From assembly GCA_014360845.1 (NCBI GenBank), contig JACIWR010000002.1:1-33031 (forward strand): a stretch of 33,031 bases of DNA, given 5' to 3'. The stretch is from Anaerolineae bacterium (GTDB lineage Bacteria; Chloroflexota; Anaerolineae; JACIWR01). Positions 7,980-15,713 of the stretch are shown piece after piece. The translations under genes and the position numbers were made by a program. Numbering within the stretch: the stretch's first letter is position 1; every line of letters starts with the position of its first letter. Below the pieces are notes generated by a model that ran no database searches, was not told the DNA's origin, and saw only the letters and a program-made list of their open reading frames with translations.

Positions 7980-8966
7980 CTATTCTCCCGTCATCCCTAA
8001 TCTCGTCCGCGGATCCACCACAATGTAGACCAGGTCAATGATAAAGTTCGCCAGCAGAACGCCAGTGATGATGAAAAGAAAGCAACCCTGGATCAGGAAG
8101 TAATCCTGGTTCTGCACAGCATTGAGGATCATGTACCCGATGCCGGGGTAGGCGAAGACAATCTCCGTGGCAAGGGCGCCGGCGACGATGCCGCCCAGTT
8201 GGAGGGCCAGCCCGGTGATCTGGGGGAGCATGGCATTGCGGAAAGCATACTTGCGGATCAGCCTCTGAGGCGTGCCCAGGGATTCCAGATAGCGGGAGTA
8301 TTCCGACTCCAGTTCATAGATGATCATATTCCGCATGCCAATGGCCCACCCGCCGAACATTACCAGGAACAACGAGGAGAAAGGCAGGAACCAGTGCCAC
8401 AGGAGATCCTTGATGAAAAGCCAGGAGAGATGGGGGCGTAGCCCGAAGCCATAGGCACCGGCGATAGGGAAGATGCCAGCCACGTTGCCCAGGGCCCAGG
8501 CCAGCACAATGGCCAGCCACATATACGGGCTCGCCGTCAGGATATAGCCCAGAGGAAGGATGGTGTTATCCAGCCAGCGGACCCGCGCGGCAATGGCCCC
8601 CACCCGGTTCCCGGCAATCCAACTGAGGATGATGGCCGGGAGCAGGAGGAAGAGGTCATAAGGCACTGCCCGCTTGATGATCTGGAATACCGGCTGTGGG
8701 AACAACCAGGTGCTGATCCCCAAATCCCCCCGGAACAGGGCAGCCCAAAAATTCAGATACTGTTGCCAGAGAGGAAGGTCCAGTTTGAAGGCGCGGATGT
8801 AGTAACTGCGCAGCACCTCGGCTGAGTCAGCGCGCAGGGCCATACGGGCCAGCATCGTATCCACCGGGTTGCCCGGCATGAAGCGGGGGATGAGCCAGTC
8901 TATGGTCACCGCGACAAAAAAAGTAAGCAAATATATCAGCAGTTTTCTTCCTAAATAACGTCTCAT
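7980..8966 (-). CDS. ABC transporter permease, DppB/OppB type
   Basis: The 328-residue membrane protein starts with an N-terminal helix (KLLIYLLTFFVAVTIDWLIPRFMPGNPVD) characteristic of DppB permeases. It has about six transmembrane helices, a variant EAA coupling loop near YSRYLESLGTPQRLIRKYAFRNAMLPQ, and the C-terminal AGALATEIVFAYPGIG motif. The ATG at 8966 follows AAGGAGT at good spacing. It lies after the solute-binding protein gene, separated by 189 bp containing a strong hairpin, which would let the binding protein be made in excess over the membrane parts. Confidence 0.9.
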   Translation of the reverse strand: MRRYLGRKLLIYLLTFFVAVTIDWLIPRFMPGNPVDTMLARMALRADSAEVLRSYYIRAFKLDLPLWQQYLNFWAALFRGDLGISTWLFPQPVFQIIKRAVPYDLFLLLPAIILSWIAGNRVGAIAARVRWLDNTILPLGYILTASPYMWLAIVLAWALGNVAGIFPIAGAYGFGLRPHLSWLFIKDLLWHWFLPFSSLFLVMFGGWAIGMRNMIIYELESEYSRYLESLGTPQRLIRKYAFRNAMLPQITGLALQLGGIVAGALATEIVFAYPGIGYMILNAVQNQDYFLIQGCFLFIITGVLLANFIIDLVYIVVDPRTRLGMTGE

Positions 8967-9104
8967 TGTGACTCCTTCAGGCGTAAGGGAGGCGTGAAGA
9001 GAGTTCTACTCTCGTTGCTGGGGGGTAATTGACTCGGAGAGCCGGCCAGTAGCACCGGGGAAAGGACTCTGGCCTCTGTCCGAAGCCATCCCCGCTATTA
9101 GAAA

Positions 9105-9141
9105 GGGTCGCCCCTCCCTCAGGGTGAAGAAGGGGCGACCC
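9105..9141 (-). terminator. intercistronic hairpin between binding protein and permease genes
   Basis: The arms GGGTCGCCCCT (9105-9115) and AGGGGCGACCC (9131-9141) form a perfect 11-bp stem with a 15-nt loop. On the minus strand it is followed by TTTCTAATA. It lies 15 bp after the stop of the binding-protein gene. In ABC import operons such structures act as leaky terminators or 3'-protecting stems that raise the level of binding-protein mRNA. The short T-run suggests attenuation, not full termination. Confidence 0.55.
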
Positions 9142-9155
9142 ACAGGAGCTACAGC

Positions 9156-10970
9156 TTACTGGACCGGCTCCAGCTCGGTGAGCATGAGGATGGCAGTCAT
9201 GTTCCAGTAACCGTTCCAGGTGCAAGGCAGGTACTTGGGGGCACCCTCCTGGGCGGATGGCCAGTTGGTCCAATAGGTGCTGTTCCACTGAGCCCACAGG
9301 CCGTTGTACCAGAGCGGCACCGCTGGCATATCGGTCAACTGGATCCGCTGGATCTCGGCAATGACGGGCTTCATGGCCTCCGGATCAATGGGGGTCTTGT
9401 CCAGTTCAACTACCAGGTCGAAGACCTCGGGATTGTCGTACCGGCCAAAGTTCCCATTGCTCATGACATCGGTGATGGGATTGCGGAAGAGCCAGAAGTA
9501 GAAGGTCCAGGGGGTGTCACTCATGTTGGAACCAAAGTTGTTGATGGCCATATCAAAGGTGCCACCGGTGAGCTGGTCCCAGTATCCGCCAAAGTCCGGG
9601 AAGTCTGGCTGGAGGTTGATCCCCACTGCCTGGGCGCCGTTGGCGACGACCTTGATGGACTCCATCCAGTCCGTCCACCCGAAGGGGACGATGATCTTCA
9701 GCTCGATCTTGGAGCCATCGGGCGCTTCCACGAAGCCGTCCCCGTCTACGTCCTGGTAACCGGCCTCAGCCAGGATAGACCGAGCCTTGTCTGGGTCATA
9801 CGTGAAGCCCAGCTCATCAACCACGTCTTGGTCCACATACTGCTCCCAGACGGGGAGAAGACCGGTCGGGTTGCACTTTTGGACGATGTTACCGTAGACT
9901 TTGGTGACGATCTCATCCACGTCCACGGCGTAGGCCATCGCCTTGCGGAAGGCCGGGTCGTCCATCGGCTTCTTGGTGGTGTTCATGAACAGGAAGGCAG
10001 TGTTAGCGGAGAGCATGTAAGGCGGATCGTCATACCAGGTCTGAACGCCGTAACCGCCCTCCACCAGGGTGGCGATGCCGGGCAGGAAGTTGTTGCTCAG
10101 GTCCATTTCGCCCTTCAGGAACAGGCCCAGAGCCACGTTGTTGCTGGGGTTGACGATATCCACGATGTACTTGGGACCGACGGAGAGGCCCAGGGCATCC
10201 TTCGCCCACCAGCCCTCGTTCCGCTTCCAGACCATGCGGTCCTCGGAGTGGGTCTCGTAGAGGTAGGCACCCGTCCCCACCGGGGGCAGATTGTCGCCAT
10301 TGACGATGTCCTCCTCTGAGCGACCTTCCCAGAGGTGCTTGGGGACCATGGCCACGGAGTACAGGGTGTTCCCCCACTCCTGGTAGCGGACTTCCTTGAA
10401 GGTGAACTGTACCGTGTACTCGTCCACCGCCTCCACCTTATCCAGCCAGTCCCACAGCGGCTTGTAATAGACACCATCCAGTTTGCCCAGTTCGAAGGTG
10501 TAGACGACATCGGCGGAGGTGAAGGGCTCGCCGTCGCTCCACTGGACGCCCTGGCGGAGTTTTACCTCGTAGACGTTGTCACCCACCCAATCGCCGCTCT
10601 CGGCCAGCCAGGGGATGTACTCGTTCTTCAGCGGGTCGTAGAGGAAGAGGGTCTCATTGCAGAGGCCAATCACCCCCATGGCGTAGGAACCGGGCTGGAG
10701 CGGGTTCCAGGATGTGGGCGGTCCCCACTGCTTGCCGCTGGTGTAAAGGGTTTCGTTGCGGGGGTAGGTGACCTCGGCTTCCTCGGCGGGCGCTGGGGTG
10801 GCCGTGACCACTTCTACCACAGGGGTACCGGCCACAATGCGTGTGACCTCGACCTCTTTTTCCTCTGTGACGATGCGTGTGACCTCGACGGTTGCCGGTT
10901 GGCAGGCTGCTAATACAAGGGCCGCGATGGTCAGCAGGCCAACCACGGTGAGAAATTTGCTTCCTCGCAT
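9156..10970 (-). CDS. ABC transporter solute-binding lipoprotein, family 5
   Basis: The 604-residue protein is the extracytoplasmic receptor of the importer. A signal peptide with lipobox LAAC gives the lipidated Cys23. It is followed by a repetitive linker (VTRIV repeated, then a TATPAPAEE tail) of the kind seen in Chloroflexota lipoproteins. The mature domain has family 5 features, including LRQGVQWSDGEPFTSADVVYTF around residues 130-150 and the RKAMAYAVDVDEIV helix. Family 5 proteins bind peptides, nickel or oligosaccharides; neighbours here favour a manno- or cello-oligosaccharide. The gene starts 72 bp after the LacI gene with a purine-rich AGGAGG region upstream of its ATG. Confidence 0.92.
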   Translation of the reverse strand: MRGSKFLTVVGLLTIAALVLAACQPATVEVTRIVTEEKEVEVTRIVAGTPVVEVVTATPAPAEEAEVTYPRNETLYTSGKQWGPPTSWNPLQPGSYAMGVIGLCNETLFLYDPLKNEYIPWLAESGDWVGDNVYEVKLRQGVQWSDGEPFTSADVVYTFELGKLDGVYYKPLWDWLDKVEAVDEYTVQFTFKEVRYQEWGNTLYSVAMVPKHLWEGRSEEDIVNGDNLPPVGTGAYLYETHSEDRMVWKRNEGWWAKDALGLSVGPKYIVDIVNPSNNVALGLFLKGEMDLSNNFLPGIATLVEGGYGVQTWYDDPPYMLSANTAFLFMNTTKKPMDDPAFRKAMAYAVDVDEIVTKVYGNIVQKCNPTGLLPVWEQYVDQDVVDELGFTYDPDKARSILAEAGYQDVDGDGFVEAPDGSKIELKIIVPFGWTDWMESIKVVANGAQAVGINLQPDFPDFGGYWDQLTGGTFDMAINNFGSNMSDTPWTFYFWLFRNPITDVMSNGNFGRYDNPEVFDLVVELDKTPIDPEAMKPVIAEIQRIQLTDMPAVPLWYNGLWAQWNSTYWTNWPSAQEGAPKYLPCTWNGYWNMTAILMLTELEPVQ

Positions 10971-11042
10971 TTCTATCTCCTCCTATTTTTGGATGCTAAT
11001 TTATGGAAACCGACCAACCAACACGCACATTAGCTGTTCTTT

Positions 11043-12065
11043 TCAGGAGCTCATCACCTCCTTCTCGCGACATGATTTGCGGATCACGAGTTGGGTCGGT
11101 AAAACGATCCGCCTGGGTCCGGCACCGGGGTGCTCGATTAAGTCGAGCAGCATCTCCACCGCTAAAGCCCCCATCCGCCTGACGGGCTGGCGCACGGTGG
11201 TCAGCGGCGGTTCGAGCGCTGAGGCAAGGGGAATATCATCGAAGCCGACCAGGGATATATCTTGAGGCACTCTCAAGTTCTCCTGGCGGAGCGCCTTTAG
11301 AGCACCGAGAGCCATTATATCGCTGGCGACAAATACAGCACTGGGAGAAGCAGAGAGCAAACGCTGCATGCCCGCCACACCGCCGCTCTCTCTGAAATCG
11401 CCCTCGACAATCAGCTCTTCCTCAATAGGGAGATCGTGGGCTGCCAAGGCTTGACGATAGCCGCGCAGACGGTCTTGCCCAGAGATCATGTCCAGCGGGC
11501 CGGTGATGGTGCCGATGCGACGGTGTCCTAGTTGGATCAGGTGCTCAACCGCCATCCGCGCCCCGTTGACGTTGTCCACGTCCACGTAGTTGATTTGTTC
11601 GTCGGGATGTCGTCCCACGGAGACGAAGGGGATACCATCGCGCAGCAGAGAGGGGATAACGGGGTCTTGCAGGGAGGCGGAGGCCACGATCACACCGTCC
11701 ACATAGCCACTGCGCATCACACGCTGGTACGTCTTTTCCTGGCCAGTGGGATCGTTAAACAGGGAGAGCAGCAATTGGTAGTGATGGGTGTTGCAGGCTT
11801 CGGTAGCTCCTTGCAACAGGAGGGGGAAGAAGGGATCGGTGAAAAGAGTGGTCACCGTTTCGGGGATTACCATGCCAACAATACGAGTGCGATTGGTGAC
11901 CAGACTGCGAGCTACGGCGTGAGGTTGATAGCCGCACTCCTGGATCGCCTGCCAGACTCGCTCTCTGGTCTCGGCGCGGACGTTGGGGTGGTTATTGATC
12001 ACGCGCGAGACGGTGGAGCGAGAAACGCCAGCTATCTGGGCGACTTCTTCTAGGGTAGGGGGCAT
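11043..12065 (-). CDS. LacI-family transcriptional repressor (CelR/CebR-like)
   Basis: The 340-residue protein has the N-terminal LacI helix-turn-helix (TLEEVAQIAGVSRSTVSRVINN, residues 3-24) and hinge region (GYQPHAVARSLVT), followed by a periplasmic-binding-protein-like sensor domain (VGMVIPET, VGFDDIPLASALEPPLTTVRQP). It should bind an oligosaccharide inducer and repress the downstream transporter and glycosidase genes. The ATG at 12065 follows AGGAGTG. Two perfect TGGGAGCGCTCCCA palindromes precede the gene; this is the known site of actinobacterial CelR/CebR cellulose-utilisation repressors, supporting autoregulation and control of the cluster. The effector (cellobiose, mannobiose or other) is not determinable here. 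Confidence 0.92.
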   Translation of the reverse strand: MPPTLEEVAQIAGVSRSTVSRVINNHPNVRAETRERVWQAIQECGYQPHAVARSLVTNRTRIVGMVIPETVTTLFTDPFFPLLLQGATEACNTHHYQLLLSLFNDPTGQEKTYQRVMRSGYVDGVIVASASLQDPVIPSLLRDGIPFVSVGRHPDEQINYVDVDNVNGARMAVEHLIQLGHRRIGTITGPLDMISGQDRLRGYRQALAAHDLPIEEELIVEGDFRESGGVAGMQRLLSASPSAVFVASDIMALGALKALRQENLRVPQDISLVGFDDIPLASALEPPLTTVRQPVRRMGALAVEMLLDLIEHPGAGPRRIVLPTQLVIRKSCREKEVMSS

Positions 12066-12075
12066 GACTCACTCC

Positions 12076-12089
12076 TGGGAGCGCTCCCA
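12076..12089. promoter_or_regulatory. CelR/CebR-type operator, proximal copy
   Basis: This is a perfect 14-bp palindrome TGGGAGCGCTCCCA, ten bp before the lacI start codon and abutting its ribosome binding site. It is identical in sequence to the operator described for CelR/CebR LacI-family repressors. Its centre is exactly 70 bp from that of the distal copy, which would suit looping or a transcription roadblock. Confidence 0.85.
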
Positions 12090-12145
12090 ACAAAATACCA
12101 CAAAAATCGAGTGGGCATTTGTTGGACAGGCTTGGAATATTCTTT

Positions 12146-12159
12146 TGGGAGCGCTCCCA
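12146..12159. promoter_or_regulatory. CelR/CebR-type operator, distal copy
   Basis: This second perfect TGGGAGCGCTCCCA extends to a 20-bp palindrome (12143-12162) through flanking TTT/AAA. It covers the predicted transcription start downstream of the -10 box at 12165-12170, so a bound repressor would block the promoter. Confidence 0.88.
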
Positions 12160-12164
12160 AAAAT

Positions 12165-12193
12165 AGTATATCATATTTTGGGAAGTGTGTCAA
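12165..12193 (-). promoter_or_regulatory. sigma70-type promoter of the lacI/transporter operon
   Basis: On the minus strand a consensus -35 TTGACA (12193-12188) and a -10 TATACT (12170-12165) are separated by 17 bp. The predicted start, near 12158, lies inside the distal operator. This is the only strong promoter seen for the sugar cluster. Confidence 0.8.
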
Positions 12194-12256
12194 GGGGTTA
12201 TTCTTAAAATTTTCGTAACTGTTCAGCGGTGCGTAGTGGGAGATGAGTCTTTACAG

Positions 12257-12277
12257 CGCCGCCGGTTCACGGCGGCG
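12257..12277. repeat. GC-rich hairpin between divergent promoters
   Basis: Arms CGCCGCCG (12257-12264) and CGGCGGCG (12270-12277) form an 8-bp stem with a 5-nt loop. No T-tract follows on either strand. It sits between the divergent lacI and vapBC promoters and may insulate them or be a chance palindrome. Confidence 0.4.
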
Positions 12278-12305
12278 TGATGAGGCTTGCGTTCTGTCGT
12301 GTCGG

Positions 12306-12333
12306 TTGACAGTGCGCGATAATGATGTATAAT
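12306..12333 (+). promoter_or_regulatory. consensus promoter of the vapBC pair
   Basis: A perfect -35 TTGACA (12306-12311) and a perfect -10 TATAAT (12328-12333) are separated by 16 bp, giving a predicted start near 12340, about 30 nt before the antitoxin ATG. An overlapping GATAAT at 12318 could serve as an alternative -10. Such a strong promoter fits an autorepressed toxin-antitoxin operon. Confidence 0.85.
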
Positions 12334-12369
12334 ACGATGTATATATGCCTGATGAAGGAGGTGTCCGCG

Positions 12370-12627
12370 ATGACTCGCATGGTCCGCAAACAAATCTATA
12401 TTGAACCCCGGCAAGAGGCGCTGCTCAAGCGACTGGCCCGCATCACGGGTTTGACAGAAGCGGAGATTATTCGCCGCGCTGTCGAGCAACAGGTGAGGGT
12501 TATTCTCTTCCCCCGCCGTGACCTGAATGCATGGCAAGAGGAGAAGGCCTTTATAAATAACCTGGTTCAACAGGGACCTGTACCTGGGGGCAGGACTTGG
12601 CTTCGGGAGGACCTATATGAGCGCTAG
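12370..12627 (+). CDS. ribbon-helix-helix antitoxin (VapB-like)
   Basis: The 85-residue protein has a ribbon-helix-helix core: strand RKQIYIEPRQEALLKRLARI followed by helix TGLTEAEIIRRAVEQ (residues about 5-40), as in CopG/VapB antitoxins. The C-terminal half would bind the toxin. The ATG at 12370 is preceded by GGAGG (12357-12361) at 8-nt spacing; a start at 12322 is possible in frame but lies upstream of that site and next to the -10 box. The stop overlaps the toxin start by 11 bp. It probably neutralises the PIN-domain product and represses the shared promoter. Confidence 0.85.
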   Translation: MTRMVRKQIYIEPRQEALLKRLARITGLTEAEIIRRAVEQQVRVILFPRRDLNAWQEEKAFINNLVQQGPVPGGRTWLREDLYER

Positions 12628-13069
12628 TATTTTCGTGGACACCAACGTGCTGGTCTATGCCTATGATCGGTCTGAACCACAGAAGCAGCTACAGGCCCTG
12701 GAGGTATTGGATCGTCTGGTGACTACTGGAGTGGGTGCAATCAGTAGCCAGGTTCTCTCGGAGTTCTTTGTGGCCGTGACCCGCAAGATAGCCGCGCCAT
12801 TGACGGTGGATGAGGCTTATGAACGTATTAAGAACTATCTCCAGTCCTGGATAGTTCTCGATCTGACCGGAATGGTAGTCTTGGAGGCCGCTCGTGGGGT
12901 GCGAGATCATCAGTTCAACTTCTGGGATGCGCAAGTATGGGCGGTGGCCCGACTGAACCAGATTCCCGTCGTCTTCAGCGAAGATTTTCGGGTTGGGATG
13001 GTGGTTGAAGGGGTGCGATTTGTCAATCCTTTTGCTGAGGATTTTCAATTAGAGGAGTGGGTAGCATGA
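12617..13069 (+). CDS. PIN-domain ribonuclease toxin (VapC-like)
   Basis: The 150-residue product is a PIN-domain endoribonuclease. The acidic metal-binding residues are visible: Asp8 in IFVDTNVLVYAYD, Glu49 in VLSEFF, Asp104 in NFWDAQVWA and Glu122/Asp123 in VFSEDF. VapC toxins cleave tRNA or rRNA and arrest growth when the antitoxin is degraded. Overlap with the antitoxin gene is 11 bp. The pair lies between two minus-strand clusters and is the only plus-strand unit in the first 28 kb, consistent with independent acquisition. Confidence 0.9.
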   Translation: MSASIFVDTNVLVYAYDRSEPQKQLQALEVLDRLVTTGVGAISSQVLSEFFVAVTRKIAAPLTVDEAYERIKNYLQSWIVLDLTGMVVLEAARGVRDHQFNFWDAQVWAVARLNQIPVVFSEDFRVGMVVEGVRFVNPFAEDFQLEEWVA

Positions 13070-13130
13070 TACGTCGCTGTAGCACTGCCCAGGCTCTCGT
13101 CATCGGCGTCCAAAATGACAGAGGAGTTGA

Positions 13131-13895
13131 TCAATACCCCAGTCGCCGTGCTCGTTGATGCATCCACACCGGCGGTACCATGAACAGGACACCGCTGACT
13201 AGCAGCACCAGCAGGTCCAGCCAAGGGTTGAGCAGGCCCACGCCCAGCACGGCGTAGTTCATCAGGTCCTGGGCGTAGGTCAGCGGCGAGAGGTAGGCCA
13301 CGGTCCGCGCCGCCGGGGCCATCTCCGTCAGGGGGATGAAAGTGCCGCTGATGAACAGCAGTCCCCAGCGCAGGAGTGTACTGGGCATCTGCACATCGCC
13401 CGGATTGCGGGTGGGGATGGAGCCGAAGATCAATCCCAGGGCAGAGAAGGAGAAGGAACCCAGGATCACCCCAGCCACCAACAGCCAGGGCTGGGCAATG
13501 GTCGCCCCGAAAGCCAATACGCCGACGAGCAATGAGAATATGGACACGCCGATGGCGAAAAGAGCACCCACTGATGCCTTGCCCAGCAACAAAGTCAGGA
13601 GCGACATGGGCGCGGCCAACAGCCGGTCATAGGTCCCCAGGCGTCGCTCCAGGGGGATGATGAACGGCCCGGCTGCAGCTGCGGTGAAAAAGGTGGTTAG
13701 AGCCAGCAAGCGGGCGACTCCCTGCGCCGCTCCCATCTCCCGTCGCACCGAAAAGGAGAAGAACATGAAGAAGGGCATCATGAAGCCGAACATGATCATC
13801 CCCGGTCGGAGATAATGGACTTTCATGTCCTTCACGATTACCACCCAGGCCTGGGCCAGTTCGTCTTGCAGTCGTTGCCGCCATCCGCCTTTCAT
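13131..13895 (-). CDS. ABC-2 type transporter permease (DrrB-like)
   Basis: The 254-residue membrane protein has about six hydrophobic segments and an ABC-2 profile: IVKDMKVHYLRPGMI near the N-terminus, the cytoplasmic IPLERRLGTYDRLLAAPMS segment, and a C-terminal FISGTFIPLTEMAPAARTVAYLSPLTYAQDLMNY. It overlaps the ATPase gene by four bp (ATGA). With it, it should form an exporter of drug, lipid or other hydrophobic substrate. A paralogous pair lies at 19685-21321. The substrate is unknown; the PadR-type regulator and metal-type small protein in the same operon hint at a stress or metal-related inducer. Confidence 0.88.
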   Translation of the reverse strand: MKGGWRQRLQDELAQAWVVIVKDMKVHYLRPGMIMFGFMMPFFMFFSFSVRREMGAAQGVARLLALTTFFTAAAAGPFIIPLERRLGTYDRLLAAPMSLLTLLLGKASVGALFAIGVSIFSLLVGVLAFGATIAQPWLLVAGVILGSFSFSALGLIFGSIPTRNPGDVQMPSTLLRWGLLFISGTFIPLTEMAPAARTVAYLSPLTYAQDLMNYAVLGVGLLNPWLDLLVLLVSGVLFMVPPVWMHQRARRLGY

Positions 13896-14935
13896 CGTCT
13901 ACCTCCCATCTGACCTTTCATCCCTCGTCGCCGGGGCCTGTCGTTCTGTATTTCGTGACGCACCGTTCCTACCTGTTGGCCGGTGAGTTCCAGGAAGACA
14001 TCCTCCAAGCTGGGACCCAGCGTGCTGAGGCTGATCACTTTCAGCTCGTTCGCCCGGGCGTAGTCCGTCACCTGCGGCAGTAAAGCCGACGGGTCTTCGG
14101 TGTACAGCCGCCACTTGTCGCCCCACTTGACCGCCGTGGTCACCCCAGGCAGTGCTGTCAGAGCCTCACCCCAACCTCCCGAAGGTTCAAAACCTTCGGG
14201 AGGTTCCAACGCTACCTCTACCGATTGCACTCGCCGGAAAGTGGCTTTCAGTCGCTCCGGGGTGTCAATGGCGGCGATGCGTCCGTGGTTGATGATCGCC
14301 ACCCGATCGCAAAGCTGATTGGCCTCCTCGATCTGGTGAGTAGTCAGAAAAATCGTCGTCCCCTCGGCGTTCAGTTGGCGGATAAGGTCCCGTATGGCGC
14401 GGGCGCTCTGGACATCCAGGCCTGGCGTCGGCTCGTCCAGGAAAAGAAGGGGCGGCCGGTGGATGATGGCCATGGCAATGCTCAGGCGACGGCGCATTCC
14501 CTTGGAAAAGTTCTCCACTTTGACGTCCCGCTTCTCCCAGAGACCAAAGATTTCCAGTAACTGCTGCGCCCGCTCCGCCCGCTCGGCGCGGGGCACGCGG
14601 TAGAGTTGGGCGGTAAACATCAGGTTGTCCCAGGCAGTCAGTTCGGTGTAGACGTTGGACTCCTCCGGCACCAGACCCATTTGCCGTTTGACCGGGTAGG
14701 CCTCGCGGGCCAGGTCGTGGCCGAAGATGACGATGCGCCCCTCCGTCGGCTCCAAGAGGGTGGTCAACATGCGCTGGGTGGTGGTCTTGCCAGCGCCGTT
14801 GGGTCCCAGGAAGCCGAAGACCTCCCCCTGGCGTACCGCAAAGTTGATGTGGTCCACGGCCAGCACGCCAGATCCGGGCCGGCCGTAGACCTTGGTCAGG
14901 TTGTTCACCTCGATGGCGTAATTCAGATTCGACAC
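13892..14935 (-). CDS. ABC exporter ATPase (DrrA-like)
   Basis: The 347-residue ATPase carries Walker A GPNGAGKTT, signature FSKGMRRRL, Walker B LLFLDEPTPGLD and switch TTHQIEEA. It has the long C-terminal domain of DAxx/Drr-type exporters (LEDVFLELTGQQ). A perfect palindrome at 14173-14205 encodes the PPEGFEPSGG stretch inside this C-terminal domain, so the protein appears to have taken up a palindromic element in frame. The gene follows the small Cys/His-rich gene by 12 bp and overlaps the permease gene by 4 bp. Confidence 0.9.
   Translation of the reverse strand: MSNLNYAIEVNNLTKVYGRPGSGVLAVDHINFAVRQGEVFGFLGPNGAGKTTTQRMLTTLLEPTEGRIVIFGHDLAREAYPVKRQMGLVPEESNVYTELTAWDNLMFTAQLYRVPRAERAERAQQLLEIFGLWEKRDVKVENFSKGMRRRLSIAMAIIHRPPLLFLDEPTPGLDVQSARAIRDLIRQLNAEGTTIFLTTHQIEEANQLCDRVAIINHGRIAAIDTPERLKATFRRVQSVEVALEPPEGFEPSGGWGEALTALPGVTTAVKWGDKWRLYTEDPSALLPQVTDYARANELKVISLSTLGPSLEDVFLELTGQQVGTVRHEIQNDRPRRRGMKGQMGGRR
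14173..14205. repeat. perfect palindrome within the ABC ATPase gene
   Basis: Arms AACCTCCCGAAGGTT (14173-14187) and AACCTTCGGGAGGTT (14191-14205) are perfect 15-bp reverse complements around a 3-nt spacer. The element is within an open reading frame without disrupting it, coding for a Pro/Gly-rich loop. This resembles coding palindromic elements. Confidence 0.85.
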
Positions 14936-14947
14936 CGTTTCTCTCCT

Positions 14948-15157
14948 CTACTCTGCCGCTTTCATCTCGGCGATGCGCTCTTCCACGGCCTTGACCTCGG
15001 CCTGTAGTTCCTTCAGGTATTCCTCCAGCCAGGCGATGCGTTCCTCGCGGGTGGGGAAGTGTCGCCCGAAGGGAAAACCAGGCCCCCAGGCCATGGGATC
15101 GCAGCAGCATCCGCCACCGTGGCCGGGATGACCGTGAGGTCCACCGTGTCCACACAT
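14948..15157 (-). CDS. small Cys/His/Gly-rich protein with C-terminal coiled coil (DUF5320-like)
   Basis: The 69-residue protein begins with a metal-binding-looking stretch (Cys2, His4, His8, His10, His13 and Cys17-Cys19 within a Gly-rich background) and ends with a charged helix (REERIAWLEEYLKELQAEVKAVEERIAEM) predicted to form a coiled coil. This layout resembles the small DUF5320-type proteins that accompany metal or Fe-S regulators; the family name is from memory. The start ATG at 15157 follows a strong GGGAGGTGA site. The gene lies 5 bp after the PadR-family stop. It may sense or carry a metal; the function is unknown. Confidence 0.75.
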   Translation of the reverse strand: MCGHGGPHGHPGHGGGCCCDPMAWGPGFPFGRHFPTREERIAWLEEYLKELQAEVKAVEERIAEMKAAE

Positions 15158-15162
15158 ATCGT

Positions 15163-15567
15163 TCACCTCCCTTCTTCTGCTGATTGGAAATGTGCCTGGT
15201 ATTCGGCCAGGAAGCGGTCTAACCGCTCTCGCGTCCTGCGGATGTTCACCGCCCAGGCGTGCAGATACTCCAGGCCCTCGTCGGTGATCTCGTACACGCG
15301 GCGGGCTGGGCCACTCCCTTCCGTATCCCACGACGAACGCACTAATCCCTCCTGCTCGAACTGGCGCAGCGTGCGGTAGAGCAGGCCAGGGTCGGCGCCG
15401 GGGGTCTCGTCGTCCTGGCCTAATCGTTCCATGAGTTCGTAGCCGTGGGCGGGCTTTTGAGCCAGGAGCAACAGCAACCAGGGCTGCATAAAACCCCGCA
15501 CTCGCCCCCTTCCAGGACAGCAGTGCTCTTCGCTTTCGTCTTGCTCCCTGTGATGGCTGTTACACAT
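15163..15567 (-). CDS. PadR-family transcriptional regulator with Cys/His-rich N-terminus
   Basis: The 134-residue protein has a PadR winged-helix domain: FMQPWLLLLLAQKPAHGYELMERL, then GLLYRTLRQFEQEGLVRSSWDTEGSGPARRVYEITDEG, and a short C-terminal dimerisation helix. Unusually, the segment before the domain carries Cys2, His5, His6, His15, Cys16 and Cys17, a possible metal site. The ATG at 15567 follows GGAGGAG. It heads an operon with the Cys/His-rich small protein and the ABC exporter, and probably represses its own promoter, where an inverted repeat covers the predicted start site. The inducer is unknown; a metal is an inference from the cysteines. Confidence 0.88.
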   Translation of the reverse strand: MCNSHHREQDESEEHCCPGRGRVRGFMQPWLLLLLAQKPAHGYELMERLGQDDETPGADPGLLYRTLRQFEQEGLVRSSWDTEGSGPARRVYEITDEGLEYLHAWAVNIRRTRERLDRFLAEYQAHFQSAEEGR

Positions 15568-15601
15568 CGAGCGACTCCTCCGTTTAATAAGATAATGTCT
15601 G

Positions 15602-15622
15602 CTATATGACTGACACATATAG
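15602..15622. promoter_or_regulatory. candidate PadR operator
   Basis: Inverted repeat CTATATG-N7-CATATAG covers the region just downstream of the -10 box (15621-15626) and the predicted start. PadR sites typically contain ATGT...ACAT-type dyads, so this fits autorepression. Confidence 0.6.
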
Positions 15623-15649
15623 TATAACACAGAAAACCCACTGTGTCAA
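15621..15649 (-). promoter_or_regulatory. sigma70-type promoter of the PadR operon
   Basis: On the minus strand TTGACA (15649-15644) and TATACT (15626-15621) lie 17 bp apart, placing the start near 15614 and giving a leader of about 45 nt before the PadR ATG at 15567. Confidence 0.8.
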
Positions 15650-15713
15650 GTCAAGGCAAAAGGATGAATCCGCCGTGGCACAGGTTGTCAGAGGGAAAGC
15701 TCGCGGTGGCCGA

